Shown here piece after piece: positions 18,690 through 31,700 of a stretch of DNA of 35,773 nt. Under the pieces are notes generated by a model. That model saw nothing but the letters and a program-made list of their open reading frames with translations, made no database searches and was not told the origin of the DNA. The stretch is from contig PAPB01000019.1 of assembly GCA_002708715.1 (NCBI GenBank), positions 32,025 through 67,797 of the forward strand, read 5' to 3'. The stretch's first letter is position 1. Every line of letters starts with the position of its first letter. This DNA is from Fidelibacterota bacterium. GTDB taxonomy: Bacteria; Fidelibacterota; Marinisomatia; Marinisomatales; UBA1611. The position numbers and the translations under genes are program-made.

Positions 18690-19316
18690 TTATTTTTCCA
18701 ACATACCTACTAGTAAATTAAAACTTTCTAAATCAACAAGAATCACATCACAATCAAGTAACTCGTAAACACTAACATTAGATGCTTTAACCATATATAT
18801 ATTAGCAAGATTCCTGACAGCCCTATTTAAATTTTCATTTGACTTCTCAACAAGCAAAGAAATTTTACTTTTTTCAATTTTCAATAATTTCAAAATACCA
18901 TTCAATGAACGTGTCTTAAAACTATCAATGATAAAGTTTTCAACTACTACTACATTACCATTACTTAACTTATCCACAAAAACAGACCTTCGAGCTAACT
19001 TACTCATTTTTTTGGATAATTTATTTTTGTACGCATGTGGAGTTGGTCCAAAAATAACACCACCACCTTTCCATAATGGTGAGCGTATGGTACCAGCACG
19101 AGCTGCACCACGACCTTTCTGCTTCCAAGGTTTCTTACCGCCACCTCTAACAGCTGATCTATTTTTTGAACAATGAGTTCCTTGCCTAAGATTGGCCATC
19201 TCAGATAAAGTTGCTTGACGAACCACACCAGGATTTATATCAAAATCAATCAACTGTTTTGAAACATCAAACTCTCTTAATTCTTTACCTTGTAAATTTT
19301 TTAATATTAACTTCAT
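18690..19316 (-). CDS. rplD: 50S ribosomal protein L4
   Basis: A 208-residue L4. It has the long tunnel-lining loop, visible as LRQGTHCSKNRSAVRGGGKK, PWKQKGRGAARAGTIRSPLW and GGGVIFGPTPHAYKNKLSKK. In E. coli L4 also represses its own operon through the S10 leader; I do not see an equivalent leader because rpsJ directly follows tuf here. It overlaps rplC by 4 nt. Confidence 0.97.
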   Translation of the reverse strand: MKLILKNLQGKELREFDVSKQLIDFDINPGVVRQATLSEMANLRQGTHCSKNRSAVRGGGKKPWKQKGRGAARAGTIRSPLWKGGGVIFGPTPHAYKNKLSKKMSKLARRSVFVDKLSNGNVVVVENFIIDSFKTRSLNGILKLLKIEKSKISLLVEKSNENLNRAVRNLANIYMVKASNVSVYELLDCDVILVDLESFNLLVGMLEK

Positions 19317-19930
19317 CTTTCTATAGCTACAACTGAATCCTTAGGACCTGGGACAGAACCTTTAACCAATAAATAATTTTTTCTTTTATCAATTTCCATA
19401 ATTTCTAAATTCTCAATAGTCACTTTTGCATTTCCATGACGACCAGCCATTCTCATACCAGGAAAAACCCTTGATGGATCAGAAGCTTGCCCAATTGAAC
19501 CAGGAGCCCTTTCCGTATGACCTGTTCCATGAGTTTTCTTTTGTCGAGAAAAATTATGCCTTTTTATAACGCCAGTAAAACCTCTCCCTTTAGAATAACC
19601 AGAAACCCTCACATAATCACCAGTTTTAAATATCCCTACATGAAAAACTGACCCAGAAACATACTCAAAACCTGGAACCACATCAAATTCAGCAAGATAT
19701 TTAGATGGCTTAGCATTAGCAGATTTAAAATGGCCTTTTAAAGGATTACTTAAATGTTTATCATTCACTTCACCAAAACCGACCTGGATAGCATTATAAC
19801 CATCATTTTTTTCAGTTTTAATTTGAGTCACAATACATGGGCCTGCCTGTAAAACCGTAACAGGAACAACATCACCATTAGAATCAAAAATTCTAGTCAT
19901 ACCTACTTTTTTACCTAATAAACCCCTCAT
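19313..19930 (-). CDS. rplC: 50S ribosomal protein L3
   Basis: A 205-residue L3 that starts 50S assembly. It begins MRGLLGKKVGMTRIFDSNGD and shows GRGFTGVIKRHNFSRQKKTH and GSIGQASDPSRVFPGMRMAG, which includes the glutamine methylated by PrmB in other bacteria. Complete. It lies 3 nt after rpsJ. Confidence 0.97.
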   Translation of the reverse strand: MRGLLGKKVGMTRIFDSNGDVVPVTVLQAGPCIVTQIKTEKNDGYNAIQVGFGEVNDKHLSNPLKGHFKSANAKPSKYLAEFDVVPGFEYVSGSVFHVGIFKTGDYVRVSGYSKGRGFTGVIKRHNFSRQKKTHGTGHTERAPGSIGQASDPSRVFPGMRMAGRHGNAKVTIENLEIMEIDKRKNYLLVKGSVPGPKDSVVAIER

Positions 19931-19933
19931 CGT

Positions 19934-20242
19934 CTATACCTTTATTTCAATATCTACACCTGCAGGTAAATCTAATTTCATAAGAGATTCAACGGTTTTA
20001 GGTGTAGAATTAAGAATATCAATTAGACGTTTATGAATCTTAGTTTGAAATTGCTCTCGTGATTTTTTATTAACATGAGGTGATCTTAATATAGTATATA
20101 TAGATCTTTTAGAAGGCAAAGGAATAGGACCAGAAATAATTGCACCAGTAGATTTAGCAGTCTTAACAATTTTCTCAGTAGACTTATCCAAAAGGATATG
20201 ATCATACCCTCTAAGACTTATACGAATAGTTTGATTAGCCAT
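19934..20242 (-). CDS. rpsJ: 30S ribosomal protein S10
   Basis: A 102-residue S10. In E. coli this protein (NusE) also joins the NusG/NusB antitermination complex, and NusG is encoded earlier in this same block. Conserved parts are [40 protein letters not shown] and [20 protein letters not shown]. The 10-nt spacing to tuf leaves no room for a separate S10-operon leader. Confidence 0.98.
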   Translation of the reverse strand: MANQTIRISLRGYDHILLDKSTEKIVKTAKSTGAIISGPIPLPSKRSIYTILRSPHVNKKSREQFQTKIHKRLIDILNSTPKTVESLMKLDLPAGVDIEIKV

Positions 20243-20252
20243 TATATTTTAA

Positions 20253-21443
20253 TTATTCTACAATTTCAGTTACAACACCAGCTCCAACTGTGTGCCCACC
20301 TTCACGAATAGCAAAACGCAATTCTTTATCCATCGCAATTGGAGTAATCAATTCCACATTAAACTCAACATTATCACCAGGCATAACCATTTCAGTCCCT
20401 TCAGCCAATGTAACAACTCCAGTCACATCTGTTGTCCGAAAATAAAACTGTGGACGATAACCATTAAAAAATGGAGTATGTCGACCACCCTCTTCTTTCT
20501 TTAAAACATATACACTGGCCTTAAATCTCGTATGAGGTGTAATAGAGCCTGGAGCCGCCAATACCATACCACGACTTAAAGCATCCTTATCCACACCTCG
20601 TAAAAGCAACCCCGCATTATCACCCGCTTGACCTTCATCTAATAATTTCCTAAACATTTCAACACCAGTAACAGTAGTTTTACTATCAGCACCCATACCC
20701 AATAAAGCAATTTCATCACCCACTTTCACAATACCTCTCTCAATACGACCAGTACCAACAGTACCTCTACCTGTGATAGAAAATACATCTTCTACAGGCA
20801 TTAAAAATGGCTTATCTACATCACGCTCTGGCTCAGGAATAAAACTATCACAAGCCTCCATTAATTCAACAATACATTTATTTGACGATTCATCACTTGG
20901 TGAGTTCAATGCATTTAAAGCAGAACCTTTAATTATCGGGGTATCATCACCAGGGAATTCATATTCATTCAACAAATCTCTAAGTTCCATCTCAACCAAC
21001 TCTAATAATTCTTCATCATCTACCTGATCTACCTTATTCATAAACACAACTATCGAAGGAACATTAACCTGCTTAGCAAGCAGAACATGTTCACGTGTTT
21101 GCGGCATTGGACCATCAGCAGCAGAAACCACAAGAACCGCACCATCCATTTGAGCTGCACCAGTAATCATATTTTTTATATAGTCAGCATGGCCAGGGCA
21201 ATCAACATGAGCATAATGCCTATTTTCTGTTTCATATTCAACATGAGCAGTTTGAATAGTTATACCACGCTCTCTTTCTTCTGGCGCATTATCAATATTA
21301 TCAAAAGCCATTGCCTCAGCAAATCCACGGGCACTTTGCACCATAGTAATAGCAGCAGTTAATGTAGTTTTACCATGATCTACATGACCAATAGTACCAA
21401 TATTAACATGCGGCTTATTTCTTTCAAATTTTTCTTTAGCCAT
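20253..21443 (-). CDS. tuf: Elongation factor Tu (internal copy)
   Basis: A 396-residue GTPase that delivers aminoacyl-tRNA to the ribosome. It shows all G motifs: GHVDHGKTT (residues 19-27), the switch region [15 protein letters not shown] and NKVD, plus the beta-barrel domains with [20 protein letters not shown] and [20 protein letters not shown]. Complete, in the usual place between fusA and rpsJ. Its last 86 coding bases and three bases beyond the stop are identical to the second tuf cut by the right window edge. Confidence 0.98.
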   Translation of the reverse strand: MAKEKFERNKPHVNIGTIGHVDHGKTTLTAAITMVQSARGFAEAMAFDNIDNAPEERERGITIQTAHVEYETENRHYAHVDCPGHADYIKNMITGAAQMDGAVLVVSAADGPMPQTREHVLLAKQVNVPSIVVFMNKVDQVDDEELLELVEMELRDLLNEYEFPGDDTPIIKGSALNALNSPSDESSNKCIVELMEACDSFIPEPERDVDKPFLMPVEDVFSITGRGTVGTGRIERGIVKVGDEIALLGMGADSKTTVTGVEMFRKLLDEGQAGDNAGLLLRGVDKDALSRGMVLAAPGSITPHTRFKASVYVLKKEEGGRHTPFFNGYRPQFYFRTTDVTGVVTLAEGTEMVMPGDNVEFNVELITPIAMDKELRFAIREGGHTVGAGVVTEIVE

Positions 21444-21466
21444 TTCTTAAATCTCCAAATTAAATA

Positions 21467-23560
21467 TTATGAAACCTTACCATGCACTTTTTCTAAAATT
21501 TCTTCTTCAATACTAGCTGGCACTTTTTGATATTTAGCAAATTCCATATGAAATACCGCTCTACCTTGGGTAATAGATCTAAGATCAGTGACATAACCAA
21601 ACATGCTACTTAATGGCACGAAAGCATTTACAACTTGAGCCTCTTTTCGTTGCTCCATCCCTTCAATTTTACCTCTCCTTGAATTTAAATCCCCCATAAC
21701 ATCACCTAAATACTCATCAGGAACAATAACTTCTACACGCATTATAGGCTCCATTAATTTCGGATCTGCTTTTTTACAAGCACTTTGAATAGCCATTGAT
21801 CCCGCAATTTTAAAAGCCATTTCAGAAGAATCAACATCATGATAAGAACCATAGATAAGCTCAACACGTATATCTTCTATAGGATAACCCGCAATTACAC
21901 CATTTTTTATAGCCTCCTGCATACCTTGATCAACAGACGGAATATATTCTCTAGGAATTACGCCTCCCACAATTTTATTCTCGAAATGATATCCTTTACC
22001 TGGGTCATTGGGCTCTACATTTAAGACAACATGACCATACTGACCCCTACCACCAGATTGTCGTACAAATTTTGTTTCAATATTTGAAACACTTTTCGTA
22101 ATTGCTTCACGGTAAGCGACCATTGGTTGACCAATATTAGCCTTAACCTTAAACTCACGAAGTAATCTATCTATCAAAATTTCCAAATGCAATTCGCCCA
22201 TTCCAGATATAATCGTCTGACCAGTTTCCTCATCTGAAGACACTTTAAATGTCGGATCTTCCTCACCTAATTTCTGCAATGACTTTGAAAGAATATCTTG
22301 ATCACCTTTACTTACAGGCTCAACAGACACCGACACCACAGGCTCAGGAAAATCCATAGACTCTAAAATTATTTGATTCTTTTCATCACATAACGTATTA
22401 CCAGTTTTAACATGTTTTAAACCAACAGCAGCTACAATCTCACCAGCAGAAACGTTTTTACGCTCTTCTCTTTTGTTTGAATGCATCAACAATACACGAC
22501 TTATTCTTTCTCGTTTTCTAGAGGTAGGATTAAAAACATAAGAACCAGCATCTAAACTGCCAGAATAAACTCTCATATATGTCAATTTACCAACATAAGG
22601 GTCTGTCATAATTTTAAAAGCCAAAGCACTAAATGGCTCATCTCTACTTACCTGTCTCTTTTTAACAATATCTGTATCTTTAGGGTCTACTCCTTCGATG
22701 GAACCAACATCAACTGGAGAAGGTAAAAGATTTACAACAGCATCGAGAAGTCGCTGAACGCCCTTGTTTTTAAAAGCAGAGCCACACAAAGTGGGAACAA
22801 AGGTATTATCTAAACATCCTTTTCTAACAGCTACTTTAATTTCATCAACAGTGATCTCTTCATCATTAAGATATTTTTCCATCAACCCTTCATCATAAGT
22901 GGCGGTCTCTTCAATTAAATGATGCCTCCATTTCTTAGCCTCGTCTATCATATCATTAGGTATTTCACTATATTCAAAACGAGACCCCATACTACTTTCA
23001 TTATATAAAATAGATTTCATCTCCATAAGATCAATTATACCAGTAAATAATTCTCCACTACCGATAGGGATAACTAAGGGTAAAGGATTAGCTCCTAAAC
23101 GTTTTTTTATCATTTCTACGACATTAAAAAAATCCGATCCTACACGATCCATCTTATTTACGAAAGCTATCCTTGGAACATCATACTTGTCTGCCTGCCT
23201 CCACACAGTCTCACTTTGAGGCTCCACACCTCCAACAGCACAAAAAACACCGACAGCGCCATCAAGGACTCTAAGGGATCTTTCAACTTCTACAGTAAAA
23301 TCAACATGACCAGGAGTATCAATAATATTAATCCTATGATCATTCCAAGCACAAGTAGTCGCAGCGGATGTAATGGTAATGCCTCTTTCTTGCTCTTGCT
23401 CCATCCAATCCATAGTAGCAGCACCATCATGAACCTCACCTATTCGATGCGTACGACCAGTATAATAAAGCACACGCTCGGTTAAGGTAGTCTTGCCAGC
23501 ATCAATATGAGCCATTATACCAATATTTCTTACTTTTTCTAGTTTTACAGATTCTAAAAT
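21467..23560 (-). CDS. fusA: Elongation factor G, probable ATT start
   Basis: The translocation GTPase EF-G. The first ATG (23515) would begin at [14 protein letters not shown] and delete the first beta-strand before the P-loop. The frame is open upstream to a TAG at 23572 and reads [14 protein letters not shown], which matches the normal EF-G N-terminus (VRNIGI). No ATG, GTG or TTG occurs in that extension. An ATT at 23560 lies 6 nt after AGAGG, and starting there gives 697 residues, the usual EF-G length. The remaining motifs are standard: [34 protein letters not shown] and the domain IV region [11 protein letters not shown]. Starting at 23560 is my inference; the downstream protein is certain. 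Confidence 0.93.
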   Translation of the reverse strand: MLESVKLEKVRNIGIMAHIDAGKTTLTERVLYYTGRTHRIGEVHDGAATMDWMEQEQERGITITSAATTCAWNDHRINIIDTPGHVDFTVEVERSLRVLDGAVGVFCAVGGVEPQSETVWRQADKYDVPRIAFVNKMDRVGSDFFNVVEMIKKRLGANPLPLVIPIGSGELFTGIIDLMEMKSILYNESSMGSRFEYSEIPNDMIDEAKKWRHHLIEETATYDEGLMEKYLNDEEITVDEIKVAVRKGCLDNTFVPTLCGSAFKNKGVQRLLDAVVNLLPSPVDVGSIEGVDPKDTDIVKKRQVSRDEPFSALAFKIMTDPYVGKLTYMRVYSGSLDAGSYVFNPTSRKRERISRVLLMHSNKREERKNVSAGEIVAAVGLKHVKTGNTLCDEKNQIILESMDFPEPVVSVSVEPVSKGDQDILSKSLQKLGEEDPTFKVSSDEETGQTIISGMGELHLEILIDRLLREFKVKANIGQPMVAYREAITKSVSNIETKFVRQSGGRGQYGHVVLNVEPNDPGKGYHFENKIVGGVIPREYIPSVDQGMQEAIKNGVIAGYPIEDIRVELIYGSYHDVDSSEMAFKIAGSMAIQSACKKADPKLMEPIMRVEVIVPDEYLGDVMGDLNSRRGKIEGMEQRKEAQVVNAFVPLSSMFGYVTDLRSITQGRAVFHMEFAKYQKVPASIEEEILEKVHGKVS

Positions 23561-23565
23561 AACGA

Positions 23566-23571
23566 TCCTCT
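23566..23571 (-). promoter_or_regulatory. Ribosome binding site placing the fusA start at ATT
   Basis: AGAGGA on the minus strand is the only good Shine-Dalgarno sequence near the fusA 5' end. Its GAGG core ends 6 nt before the ATT at 23560. The ATG at 23515 has no comparable site upstream of it. This supports non-AUG initiation. Confidence 0.65.
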
Positions 23572-23582
23572 ATATACTTATA

Positions 23583-24047
23583 TTATCTAAAATGAGCAAA
23601 AGCCTTATTAGCCTCTGCCATTCTATGAGTATCATCTTTTTTCTTAATAGCACCCCCGTCACCATTAGCGGCCGCAATCAATTCATTGGCCAATTTTTCC
23701 GACATAGGCCTACCTGAACGACCAACTGCCGCTGAAATAATCCACTGAGAAGCTAAATAAAATCTTCTTCCCCTAGGAACTTCAATAGGCACTTGATATG
23801 TAGCACCACCAACCCTTCTAGATTTAACTTCAACAGAAGGGGAAGCATTCTCTATAGCTTTTTCAAATATTTTAAGACCATCAGTCTTTGTACGTTGCAT
23901 TATTTGATCCATCGCTCCATAAAAAATCTTTTCAGCTACGCCCTTTTTACCATTACTCATAATGTAGTTAACAAATTTCGCAACTAAAAGATTAGAATAA
24001 ACTGGATCAGGGAGAATCTCTCTTTTTTCAGGACGCCTACGTCTCAT
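23583..24047 (-). CDS. rpsG: 30S ribosomal protein S7
   Basis: A 154-residue S7 that organises the 30S head near the E site. Motifs are [60 protein letters not shown] and the C-terminal [13 protein letters not shown]. It lies 6 nt after rpsL and 22 nt before the proposed fusA start, the classic str order. Confidence 0.98.
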   Translation of the reverse strand: MRRRRPEKREILPDPVYSNLLVAKFVNYIMSNGKKGVAEKIFYGAMDQIMQRTKTDGLKIFEKAIENASPSVEVKSRRVGGATYQVPIEVPRGRRFYLASQWIISAAVGRSGRPMSEKLANELIAAANGDGGAIKKKDDTHRMAEANKAFAHFR

Positions 24048-24053
24048 TGAACT

Positions 24054-24419
24054 TTACCTTTTTGCGCCATAACGCGAACGACTTGTTTTTCTATCCGATA
24101 CGCCTGCTGTATCCAAAGTACCTCTAACAACATGATAACGCACTCCTGGTAGATCTTTAACACGACCACCTTCAATTAAAACGATACTGTGCTCCTGCAA
24201 ATTGTGCCCTTCACCAGGAATATACGCAGCAACCTCCATCCCATTAGTAAGCCTAACACGAGCCACCTTTCGAAGAGCTGAATTTGGTTTTTTCGGGGTA
24301 GTAGTATAAACACGAGTACATACACCTCTTTTTTGCGGATTACTCATCAAAGCCGGAGTATTAGTTTTCTTAACTATACGTTTCCGCCCTTTTCTAACTA
24401 ACTGATTTATTGTCGGCAT
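24054..24419 (-). CDS. rpsL: 30S ribosomal protein S12
   Basis: A 121-residue S12 of the decoding centre. The streptomycin-region lysines are wild type ([12 protein letters not shown], Lys43/Lys44 counted from Met1), and the loop [17 protein letters not shown] carries Asp89, the residue thiomethylated by RimO in other bacteria. Complete, ending RSRYGAKR. The 77-nt gap to rpoC upstream (24420-24496) is the largest inside the block; I recognise no terminator or convincing promoter in it. Confidence 0.98.
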   Translation of the reverse strand: MPTINQLVRKGRKRIVKKTNTPALMSNPQKRGVCTRVYTTTPKKPNSALRKVARVRLTNGMEVAAYIPGEGHNLQEHSIVLIEGGRVKDLPGVRYHVVRGTLDTAGVSDRKTSRSRYGAKR

Positions 24420-24496
24420 AACACTTCTTCCATAGCCTACAATATTACAACTAATTTTCTTAAATAAACATAGTACATTTTAACATTATTTCCTTA

Positions 24497-27400
24497 TCAA
24501 GCAACCGATTCTTTTGAGCCAGACAAATCATCATCTTGATCTAGCCCCACTAACATATCAACGAATCCAGGAGTACCAGTTCCAGCAGGTATTAACCTAC
24601 CAACGGCGACATTTTCCTTTAACCCTTGCAAACTATCTGTTTTACCTGCCGTAGAAGCATCAGTTAAAACTCGAGTGGTTTCTTGAAAAGATGCTGCGGA
24701 AATAAAACTTTCCGTATTAAGAGAAGCACGTGTAATACCCATTAATATTGGATCAAAAGTGGCAGGCTTTGTCTTTCGATAAGTTGCAACTTGCTTACCA
24801 TCCGCTTTTAATTCTTTATTAATTTCCAAAAACTCTTCTCTATCAATTACACTATCTTTTTCTAAATCAGAATCATTAGGTTCATTAACAATAACCATAC
24901 TTGCAATTCGCTCATTCTCATTAAAAAATTCACGCTTCGCAACTCTATCCTCTTCTAAAAATCGTGTATCACCTGGATTTACCACACTTACTTTTTGCAT
25001 CATTTGATTAACAATCACCTCAATGTGCTTATCATTAATCTTAACCCCTTGCAAACGATAAACCTCCTGTATTTCATTAACCAAATAATCTCTTACAGCC
25101 GTTGGCCCCAGAACATGCAATATATCAGTGGGTGAAATCGCGCCCTCACAAAGATTTGTCCCAGCAGTAATATAGTCACCTTCATGCACAATAACATGCT
25201 TACCGTAAGGTATATTGTAGCTTCTTTCTTCACCATCTACGCCAGCAACATGAATCCTACGCACACCTCGTTTAGTCTCACCGAAACGAACGCTACCACT
25301 AATCTCAGTCATCACGGCAGGATTCGTTGGCTTTCTTGCTTCAAACAACTCAGCAACTCTTGGAAGACCTCCCGTAATATCACGGGTTTTTCCTATATCC
25401 TTAGGAATTTTAACGAGTGTTTGCCCTCTAAGAACTTTTTGCTTATCATTAACTACAAGCGTAGCCTTGACTGGAAGAATTGTTCCACCAGAAAGTATTT
25501 TTCCCTTTGCATCAATAATTTCTATATGCGGACTTAATTTACGATCACGCGCCTCTACAACAACCATTTGTTTTTTACCACCTTCAACAGCCTCAACAGC
25601 ATAAGTCTCACCTTCTATAAAATCGTTGAGTGAAACCATTCCAGTCTCTCTTGCCAAAATAATATCAGTATAAGGATCCCATTTTATTAATGCTGTTTTT
25701 GCTGAAATCTGCTCACCTTCTTTAACAAAAACAGTAGCTCCGTAAGGCACGTTATAAGAACTGTTCTCTTTTCCATCTTTATCAAGAATAAACAACTTAG
25801 AATGACGAACCATACATCTTGTAACATTTGTTCCAGATTCATCAATAGTATCCGCAAAATCATAATTATCTGAGAACTTAACCAATCCAGCTCTTTTAGA
25901 AACCATCTCTGATTGTTCAATAATTCTTGTAGCAGTACCTCCTATATGAAAAGTCCTAAGTGTCAATTGAGTGCCTGGCTCACCAATACTCTGTGCAGCT
26001 CTAATACCAACAGCAGTACCAATATCTACCAATTTATGAGTGGATAAATCCCAACCATAACATTTAGCACAAACACCTCTTTTCGCCTCACAAGTTAAGA
26101 TCGAACGAATCCTAATTTGCTCAACACCTATATCACCAATTAACTCAGCTTCATTTTCAGCAATAACCGAACCAGATTTTACAATCACCTCACCTTTAAC
26201 AATAAAATCATCGAGTATAGTTCTACCCAATATCCTATCAGAAAGAGGTTCGATAATTTCCTCACCTTCCTTTAAATCCGATATCATTATTCCATTAATT
26301 GTTCCACAATCAACATCATAGGTTACAACATCTTGAGCTACATCAACCAATCTTCTAGTCAGGTAACCAGCATCCGCCGTTTTCAATGCTGTATCTGCAA
26401 GACCTTTTCTAGCGCCATGTGTAGAGATGAAATACTCAAACACCGAAAGCCCCTCTTTGAAATTTGAAGTAATAGGAGATTCAATGATTTCACCAACTCC
26501 ACCCTTCATTGATTTTTGTGGCTTCGCCATTAAGCCTCTCATACCAGCTAATTGCTTGATCTGATCTTGCGATCCCCTAGCGCCAGAATCCGCCATCATA
26601 TAGACAGGATTAAATCCCTCTCTATCTTTTTTCAATGTGCCCATCATTGTCATAGCCATACTTGTAGTAGCATGCGTCCATATATCAATGACCTTATTGT
26701 ATCGCTCACCATCTGTTAAAATATGACTATCAAATTTTCTTTTTATCTCATCAACTTCATTTTGGGCTCGTTTTAATATTTCCGATTTTTCATCTGGAAT
26801 CAAAACATCACTGATCGCAATAGAAGCACCACTTTCCGTAGCCATTCCAAAGCCTAAATCTTTCAAACGATCAAGGAATAAAACAGTTTGATAATTTCCA
26901 GATAACAAATAAGCACTATTAACAATTTTAGTAAGCTTTTTCCTATCAACATTTTCATTTACGAAAGCTACGCCTGCAGGTAAAATAGAATTAAAAATAA
27001 TCCTACCAACAGTAGTATCCTTTATCCATGTACCGTTGTGACATAGATGAACAATAGCATGGAGCCCCACGGACTTATTTTCATATGCGAGTAGCCCTTC
27101 ACTTATTGAACTAAAAAGTTTCCCTTCACCCTTATCACCAGTTTTAGGTCTAGTCAGGTAATAACACCCTAGAACCATATCCTGAGAAGGAACAGAAATA
27201 GGCTGACCGTTTGCAGGATGCAATATATTATGGCTTGATAACATGAGCATCCTCGCTTCCATTTGAGACTCAAGAGCTAAGGGGACATGAACTGCCATTT
27301 GATCGCCATCAAAATCAGCATTGAACGCGGAACACACCAAAGGATGAAGTTGAATAGCTTTTCCATCAACTAAAACAGGCTGAAACGCCTGAATACCCAA

Positions 27401-28738
27401 CCTATGAAGAGTAGGCGCTCTATTAAGTAGAACTGGATGATCCTGAACAACATACTCTAATACCTTGTATACAATCGAATCACCATTTTCAACCATCAGT
27501 TTTGCACTTCTAGGAGTTTGCGCATAACCACGCGACATTAATTCGTGAATCATATGCGGCTTAAATAATTCAAGAGCCATATTTTTAGGCATACCACATT
27601 CATGTAATTTTAATTGCGGACCTACAACTATAACTGATCTACCAGAATAATCCACTCGCTTTCCAAGAAGATTTTGCCTAAATCTTCCTGTTTTTCCTCT
27701 CAACATATCAGAAAGGGACTTTAAAGGCCTGCGTGAACCACTTCGTATTGCTGTTTTTCTTCTATTATTATCAAAAAGAGCATCTACAGCCTCTTGAAGC
27801 ATTCTTTTTTCATTCCTCAGAATAACATCTGGCGCCTTTATTTCCATTAATTGCTTTAATCTATTATTCCTTATAATAATCCTTCGATAAAGATCATTTA
27901 AATCAGAAGCTGCAAATCTACCACCTTCAAGTGGAACTAAAGGCCTAAGCTCAGGTGGAATTACTGGCAATATTGAAACGATCATCCATTCTGGTCTATT
28001 TAATCGCTTTTTCATAGGATCAGGAACGAATGACTGAACAACCTTCAACCTCTTAAGAGCATCATTTCTTTTCTGTTTCGACTTTGATGTTTTAACTATA
28101 TCAACAAGCTCATTCTTTAATTCATTTATATTAATCCTAGAAAGCATCTCTTTCATAGCTTCACCACCCATGATAGCATAAAAATAATTGTCATTATCTC
28201 TATCATCCTCAGAAACAGCCATATAACCAAATTGATTTTCTATTTCAAGATATTCATCTTCTTCTAAAAGAGCAAATTTTTCGAGACCACTTCCACCTGG
28301 CTCAATTACCATAAACATTTCATAATATATAACCCGTTCCAGCTCTTTGGTGCTTTTACCAGCTAAATAGCTAAGCTTACTTGGAATTGATCTTAAATAC
28401 CAAATATGAACCACAGGCACGGCAAGAGTAATATGCCCCATCCGCTCGCGACGAACTTTCTTTCTTGTAACTTCAACCCCACAACGATCGCAAATTATGC
28501 CACGATAACGAATACCTTTATATTTTCCACAATGACATTCATAATCCTTTACTGGTCCAAAGATTTTCTCACAAAAAAGCCCGTCTTTTTCAGGCTTATA
28601 AGATCTGTAATTTATTGTCTCTGGCTTTAATACCTCACCATAAGACCTTTGGAGTATCTTCTCAGGAGAAGATAAACCAATTGTAATTGAATTATAATTC
28701 TTTACGGTTTCTAATGAATTTGTTTGTATATAAGTCAA
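24497..28738 (-). CDS. rpoC: RNA polymerase beta' subunit
   Basis: A 1413-residue beta' subunit carrying the catalytic centre. Seen in order: the zinc-binding site [20 protein letters not shown] (Cys68, 70, 83, 86), the rudder/switch region [20 protein letters not shown], the Mg-binding loop [14 protein letters not shown] (473-486; Asp475, 477, 479), the bridge/trigger region [19 protein letters not shown], and the second zinc site [16 protein letters not shown], then [16 protein letters not shown]. The start is TTG (28738) with AGGAGG 7 nt upstream. Full length, with an acidic C-terminal tail. It is 20 nt after rpoB. Confidence 0.98.
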   Translation of the reverse strand: MTYIQTNSLETVKNYNSITIGLSSPEKILQRSYGEVLKPETINYRSYKPEKDGLFCEKIFGPVKDYECHCGKYKGIRYRGIICDRCGVEVTRKKVRRERMGHITLAVPVVHIWYLRSIPSKLSYLAGKSTKELERVIYYEMFMVIEPGGSGLEKFALLEEDEYLEIENQFGYMAVSEDDRDNDNYFYAIMGGEAMKEMLSRININELKNELVDIVKTSKSKQKRNDALKRLKVVQSFVPDPMKKRLNRPEWMIVSILPVIPPELRPLVPLEGGRFAASDLNDLYRRIIIRNNRLKQLMEIKAPDVILRNEKRMLQEAVDALFDNNRRKTAIRSGSRRPLKSLSDMLRGKTGRFRQNLLGKRVDYSGRSVIVVGPQLKLHECGMPKNMALELFKPHMIHELMSRGYAQTPRSAKLMVENGDSIVYKVLEYVVQDHPVLLNRAPTLHRLGIQAFQPVLVDGKAIQLHPLVCSAFNADFDGDQMAVHVPLALESQMEARMLMLSSHNILHPANGQPISVPSQDMVLGCYYLTRPKTGDKGEGKLFSSISEGLLAYENKSVGLHAIVHLCHNGTWIKDTTVGRIIFNSILPAGVAFVNENVDRKKLTKIVNSAYLLSGNYQTVLFLDRLKDLGFGMATESGASIAISDVLIPDEKSEILKRAQNEVDEIKRKFDSHILTDGERYNKVIDIWTHATTSMAMTMMGTLKKDREGFNPVYMMADSGARGSQDQIKQLAGMRGLMAKPQKSMKGGVGEIIESPITSNFKEGLSVFEYFISTHGARKGLADTALKTADAGYLTRRLVDVAQDVVTYDVDCGTINGIMISDLKEGEEIIEPLSDRILGRTILDDFIVKGEVIVKSGSVIAENEAELIGDIGVEQIRIRSILTCEAKRGVCAKCYGWDLSTHKLVDIGTAVGIRAAQSIGEPGTQLTLRTFHIGGTATRIIEQSEMVSKRAGLVKFSDNYDFADTIDESGTNVTRCMVRHSKLFILDKDGKENSSYNVPYGATVFVKEGEQISAKTALIKWDPYTDIILARETGMVSLNDFIEGETYAVEAVEGGKKQMVVVEARDRKLSPHIEIIDAKGKILSGGTILPVKATLVVNDKQKVLRGQTLVKIPKDIGKTRDITGGLPRVAELFEARKPTNPAVMTEISGSVRFGETKRGVRRIHVAGVDGEERSYNIPYGKHVIVHEGDYITAGTNLCEGAISPTDILHVLGPTAVRDYLVNEIQEVYRLQGVKINDKHIEVIVNQMMQKVSVVNPGDTRFLEEDRVAKREFFNENERIASMVIVNEPNDSDLEKDSVIDREEFLEINKELKADGKQVATYRKTKPATFDPILMGITRASLNTESFISAASFQETTRVLTDASTAGKTDSLQGLKENVAVGRLIPAGTGTPGFVDMLVGLDQDDDLSGSKESVA

Positions 28739-28745
28739 AAATATT

Positions 28746-28751
28746 CCTCCT
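28746..28751 (-). promoter_or_regulatory. Strong ribosome binding site for the rpoC TTG start
   Basis: A full AGGAGG consensus on the minus strand lies 7 nt before the TTG at 28738. It supports TTG as the true rpoC start, since no ATG is available near this end. Confidence 0.8.
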
Positions 28752-28758
28752 TAAATTC

Positions 28759-31700
28759 TTAATGCAGCTCAACGTCAATACATAAGCCTTGCAATTCCTT
28801 AATCATGACATTGAATGATTCTGGCGTAGAAAACTCAGGCATCTGGTCTCCCCTAACAATTGCATTGTACACTTTCGAACGCCCTTCAACATCATCAGAT
28901 TTCACAGTAAGCAATTCATGGAGCGTATGTGCAGCACCATAAGCTTGTAAAGCCCAAACTTCCATTTCACCTAATCTCTGACCACCGAACTGGGCTTTAC
29001 CACCTAATGGCTGTTGGGTAATTAATGAATATGGACCCGTTGAACGAGCATGCATCTTATCATCAACCATATGACTAAGTTTCATCATATAAATATTTCC
29101 AACAGTTACGGGATTATCAAAATATTCACCAGTTTTTCCATCAATCAATTTAGCCTTTCCAGACGCGGGTAACTTTGCAAGCTCTAACTCATTTTGAACC
29201 TCCAACGGACTAGCCCCATCAAACACCGGTGTTGCATATTTTTTACCAAGCACTTCCCCAGCCCATCCAAGCATTGTTTCATAAAGTTGCCCAAGATTCA
29301 TTCTCGAAGGCACACCCAATGGATTTAAAACAATATCTACAGGAGAACCATCTTCCATAAAAGGCATATCCTCTTCTGGTACAATTGTTGCAACAATTCC
29401 TTTATTGCCATGCCTACCAGCCATTTTATCACCTACAGATAACCTTCTTTTCTGAGCAACAAAAACTTTTGCTAATTTAAGGATGCCTGGCTGAAGCTCG
29501 TCACCAACTCGTAATTTAAATATCCTTCTCTCAAGCTGAGTTTCAATATTTGACCATTCTTCCCTAAATGAACGCCATATCATCTGAACCTTTTTCCACA
29601 CAGTTTTATTTTCTACCCATGAATCATCCTGAGCAAATCTTTCCATATCAAAACTTTTGACTCTTTTCAGAGTAAGCTTAGTAGATTTTTTTATAAGAGT
29701 TTTTCCAGTTGAAAGATCTCTAATTCCATTAGAAACCTGGTCTTTTAATAAATCAGTTAACTTTTCATCCCTAGCAGCTTTTAAGTTTGATTTCTTTTCC
29801 AATGCCTCTTTTTGAAATAACAAGATTTTTTCTCTTTCTTCCTTCTTTGTTCTTTTTGCCTGTTTCGCAAATAACTGTGTCTTAATTACAACGCCCTTTA
29901 TACCAGGCTCAGCACGCTTTGAAGCATCTTTTACCTCACCAGCTTTTTCACCAAAAATAGCCCGCAACAGTTTTTCTTCTGGAGTAGGGTCAGTTTCGCC
30001 TTTCGGAGTAACTTTTCCTATTAAAATATCTCCTTCTGAAACCCTAGCACCAATCCTAATTATTCCATTTTCATCTAATTCCCTTGTAGCATCCTCACCT
30101 ACATTAGGAATCTCAGGAGTAAGCTCTTCCTGCCCCCTTTTAGTATCCCTTACTTCAAGCTCGACTTCATTACAATGAACAGAGCTATAAATATCATCTT
30201 TCACCAATCTTTCACTTACTACAATAGCATCCTCAAAGTTGTATCCCCTCCAAGGCATAAACGCTACGCGAATATTTGACCCCAAAGCCAACTCACCTTT
30301 ATCAGTTGATGCCCCATCTGCAATAACATCACCAATTTTTACTTCATCACCTTCAGAGACAAGTGGACGCTGGTTATGAACTGTGTTTTGATTAGTTCTA
30401 TGGAATTTTTTAAAACCCACCTCTACTATATTTTCACCTTCATATAAGGCTAGCGAGTCCATAACATCTTTTCTTTTAATTTGACATTTTTCAGAATCCA
30501 CATATACAACTCTACCTGCGGCTGGACTTATAACAGCAGAACGAGAATCAATAGCCACCTTCTTCTCTATACCCGTTCCAACAATAGGCGATTGGGGCTT
30601 CATCAATGGAACTGACTGGCGCTGCATATTAGAACCCATCAAAGCTCTATTCGCATCATCATGCTCTAAAAATGGTATTAGAGCTGCAGCAACACTCAAT
30701 ATCTGATTTGGCGAAACTTCAATATAATCTACCTCACCTGGGTCAACAATTGGAAAATCACCTTTCACTCTTGCGCGAATCATATCTTCAGATATGATTC
30801 CTTTTTCATCAATCTTTGTAGAAGCCTGAGCAACCAAAACTCTATCTTCATCATCAGCAGATAAATATTCAGTGCTATCTGTTACAACTGACCCTATCCC
30901 ATTTTTCTCAATTTTCCTGTAAGGAGATTCGATAAAGCCATGATTATTAACCTCAGCATACATTGCCAGAGAAGAAATAAGACCAATATTAGGACCCTCT
31001 GGAGTCTCAATTGGACATAACCGCCCATAATGTGTATAATGAACATCTCTAACCTCAAAACCAGCCCTCTCTCGAGTAAGACCACCTGGACCTAAGGCAG
31101 ATATTCTTCTTTTGTGAGTAATCTCCGCTAAAGGATTTGTCTGGTCTCCAAATTGACTTAATTGAGAAGTACCAAAAAATGTGTTTATTACAGTTGTAAC
31201 AACACGAGAGTTAATTAAATCTTGAGGAGTAATACTTTCAGACTCTCTTAAATTCATTCTTTCATGAATTGTACGTATCATTCTACTTAATGCGACACTA
31301 AATTGATTTGTTAGTTGCTCTCCAATAGTTTTAACCCTACGATTACCCAAGTGATCTATATCATCTATCCCCCTATCACCTTTACGCATATCAATTAAAA
31401 AATTGATTACCTGAATAATATCATCCATTGTTAAAACAGTATCCTCAACATCAACTTTTAAATTAAACTGTTGATTAAGACGATACCTACCAACTTGACC
31501 TAGATCATATTTTTTTGGGCTAAAGAAAATACGCTCAATAAACTTTTGAGCTGTCTCCAGATTAGGAGGCTCACTTGATCTTATCAATTGATAAACAACA
31601 GCCAATGCTTCTTCAGTACTTCTAGTAGGATCTTTTTCAATCGTATTCAATAACAGCATTGAATGAAAATCTTTATTGCCATCTACTACACTAAAAGAAC

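Noticed and set aside
29800-29950. Lysine/glutamate-rich stretch in RpoB considered as a foreign insertion
   Set aside because: It keeps the frame and charge pattern seen in this region of many bacterial beta subunits, and the flanking motifs are intact.
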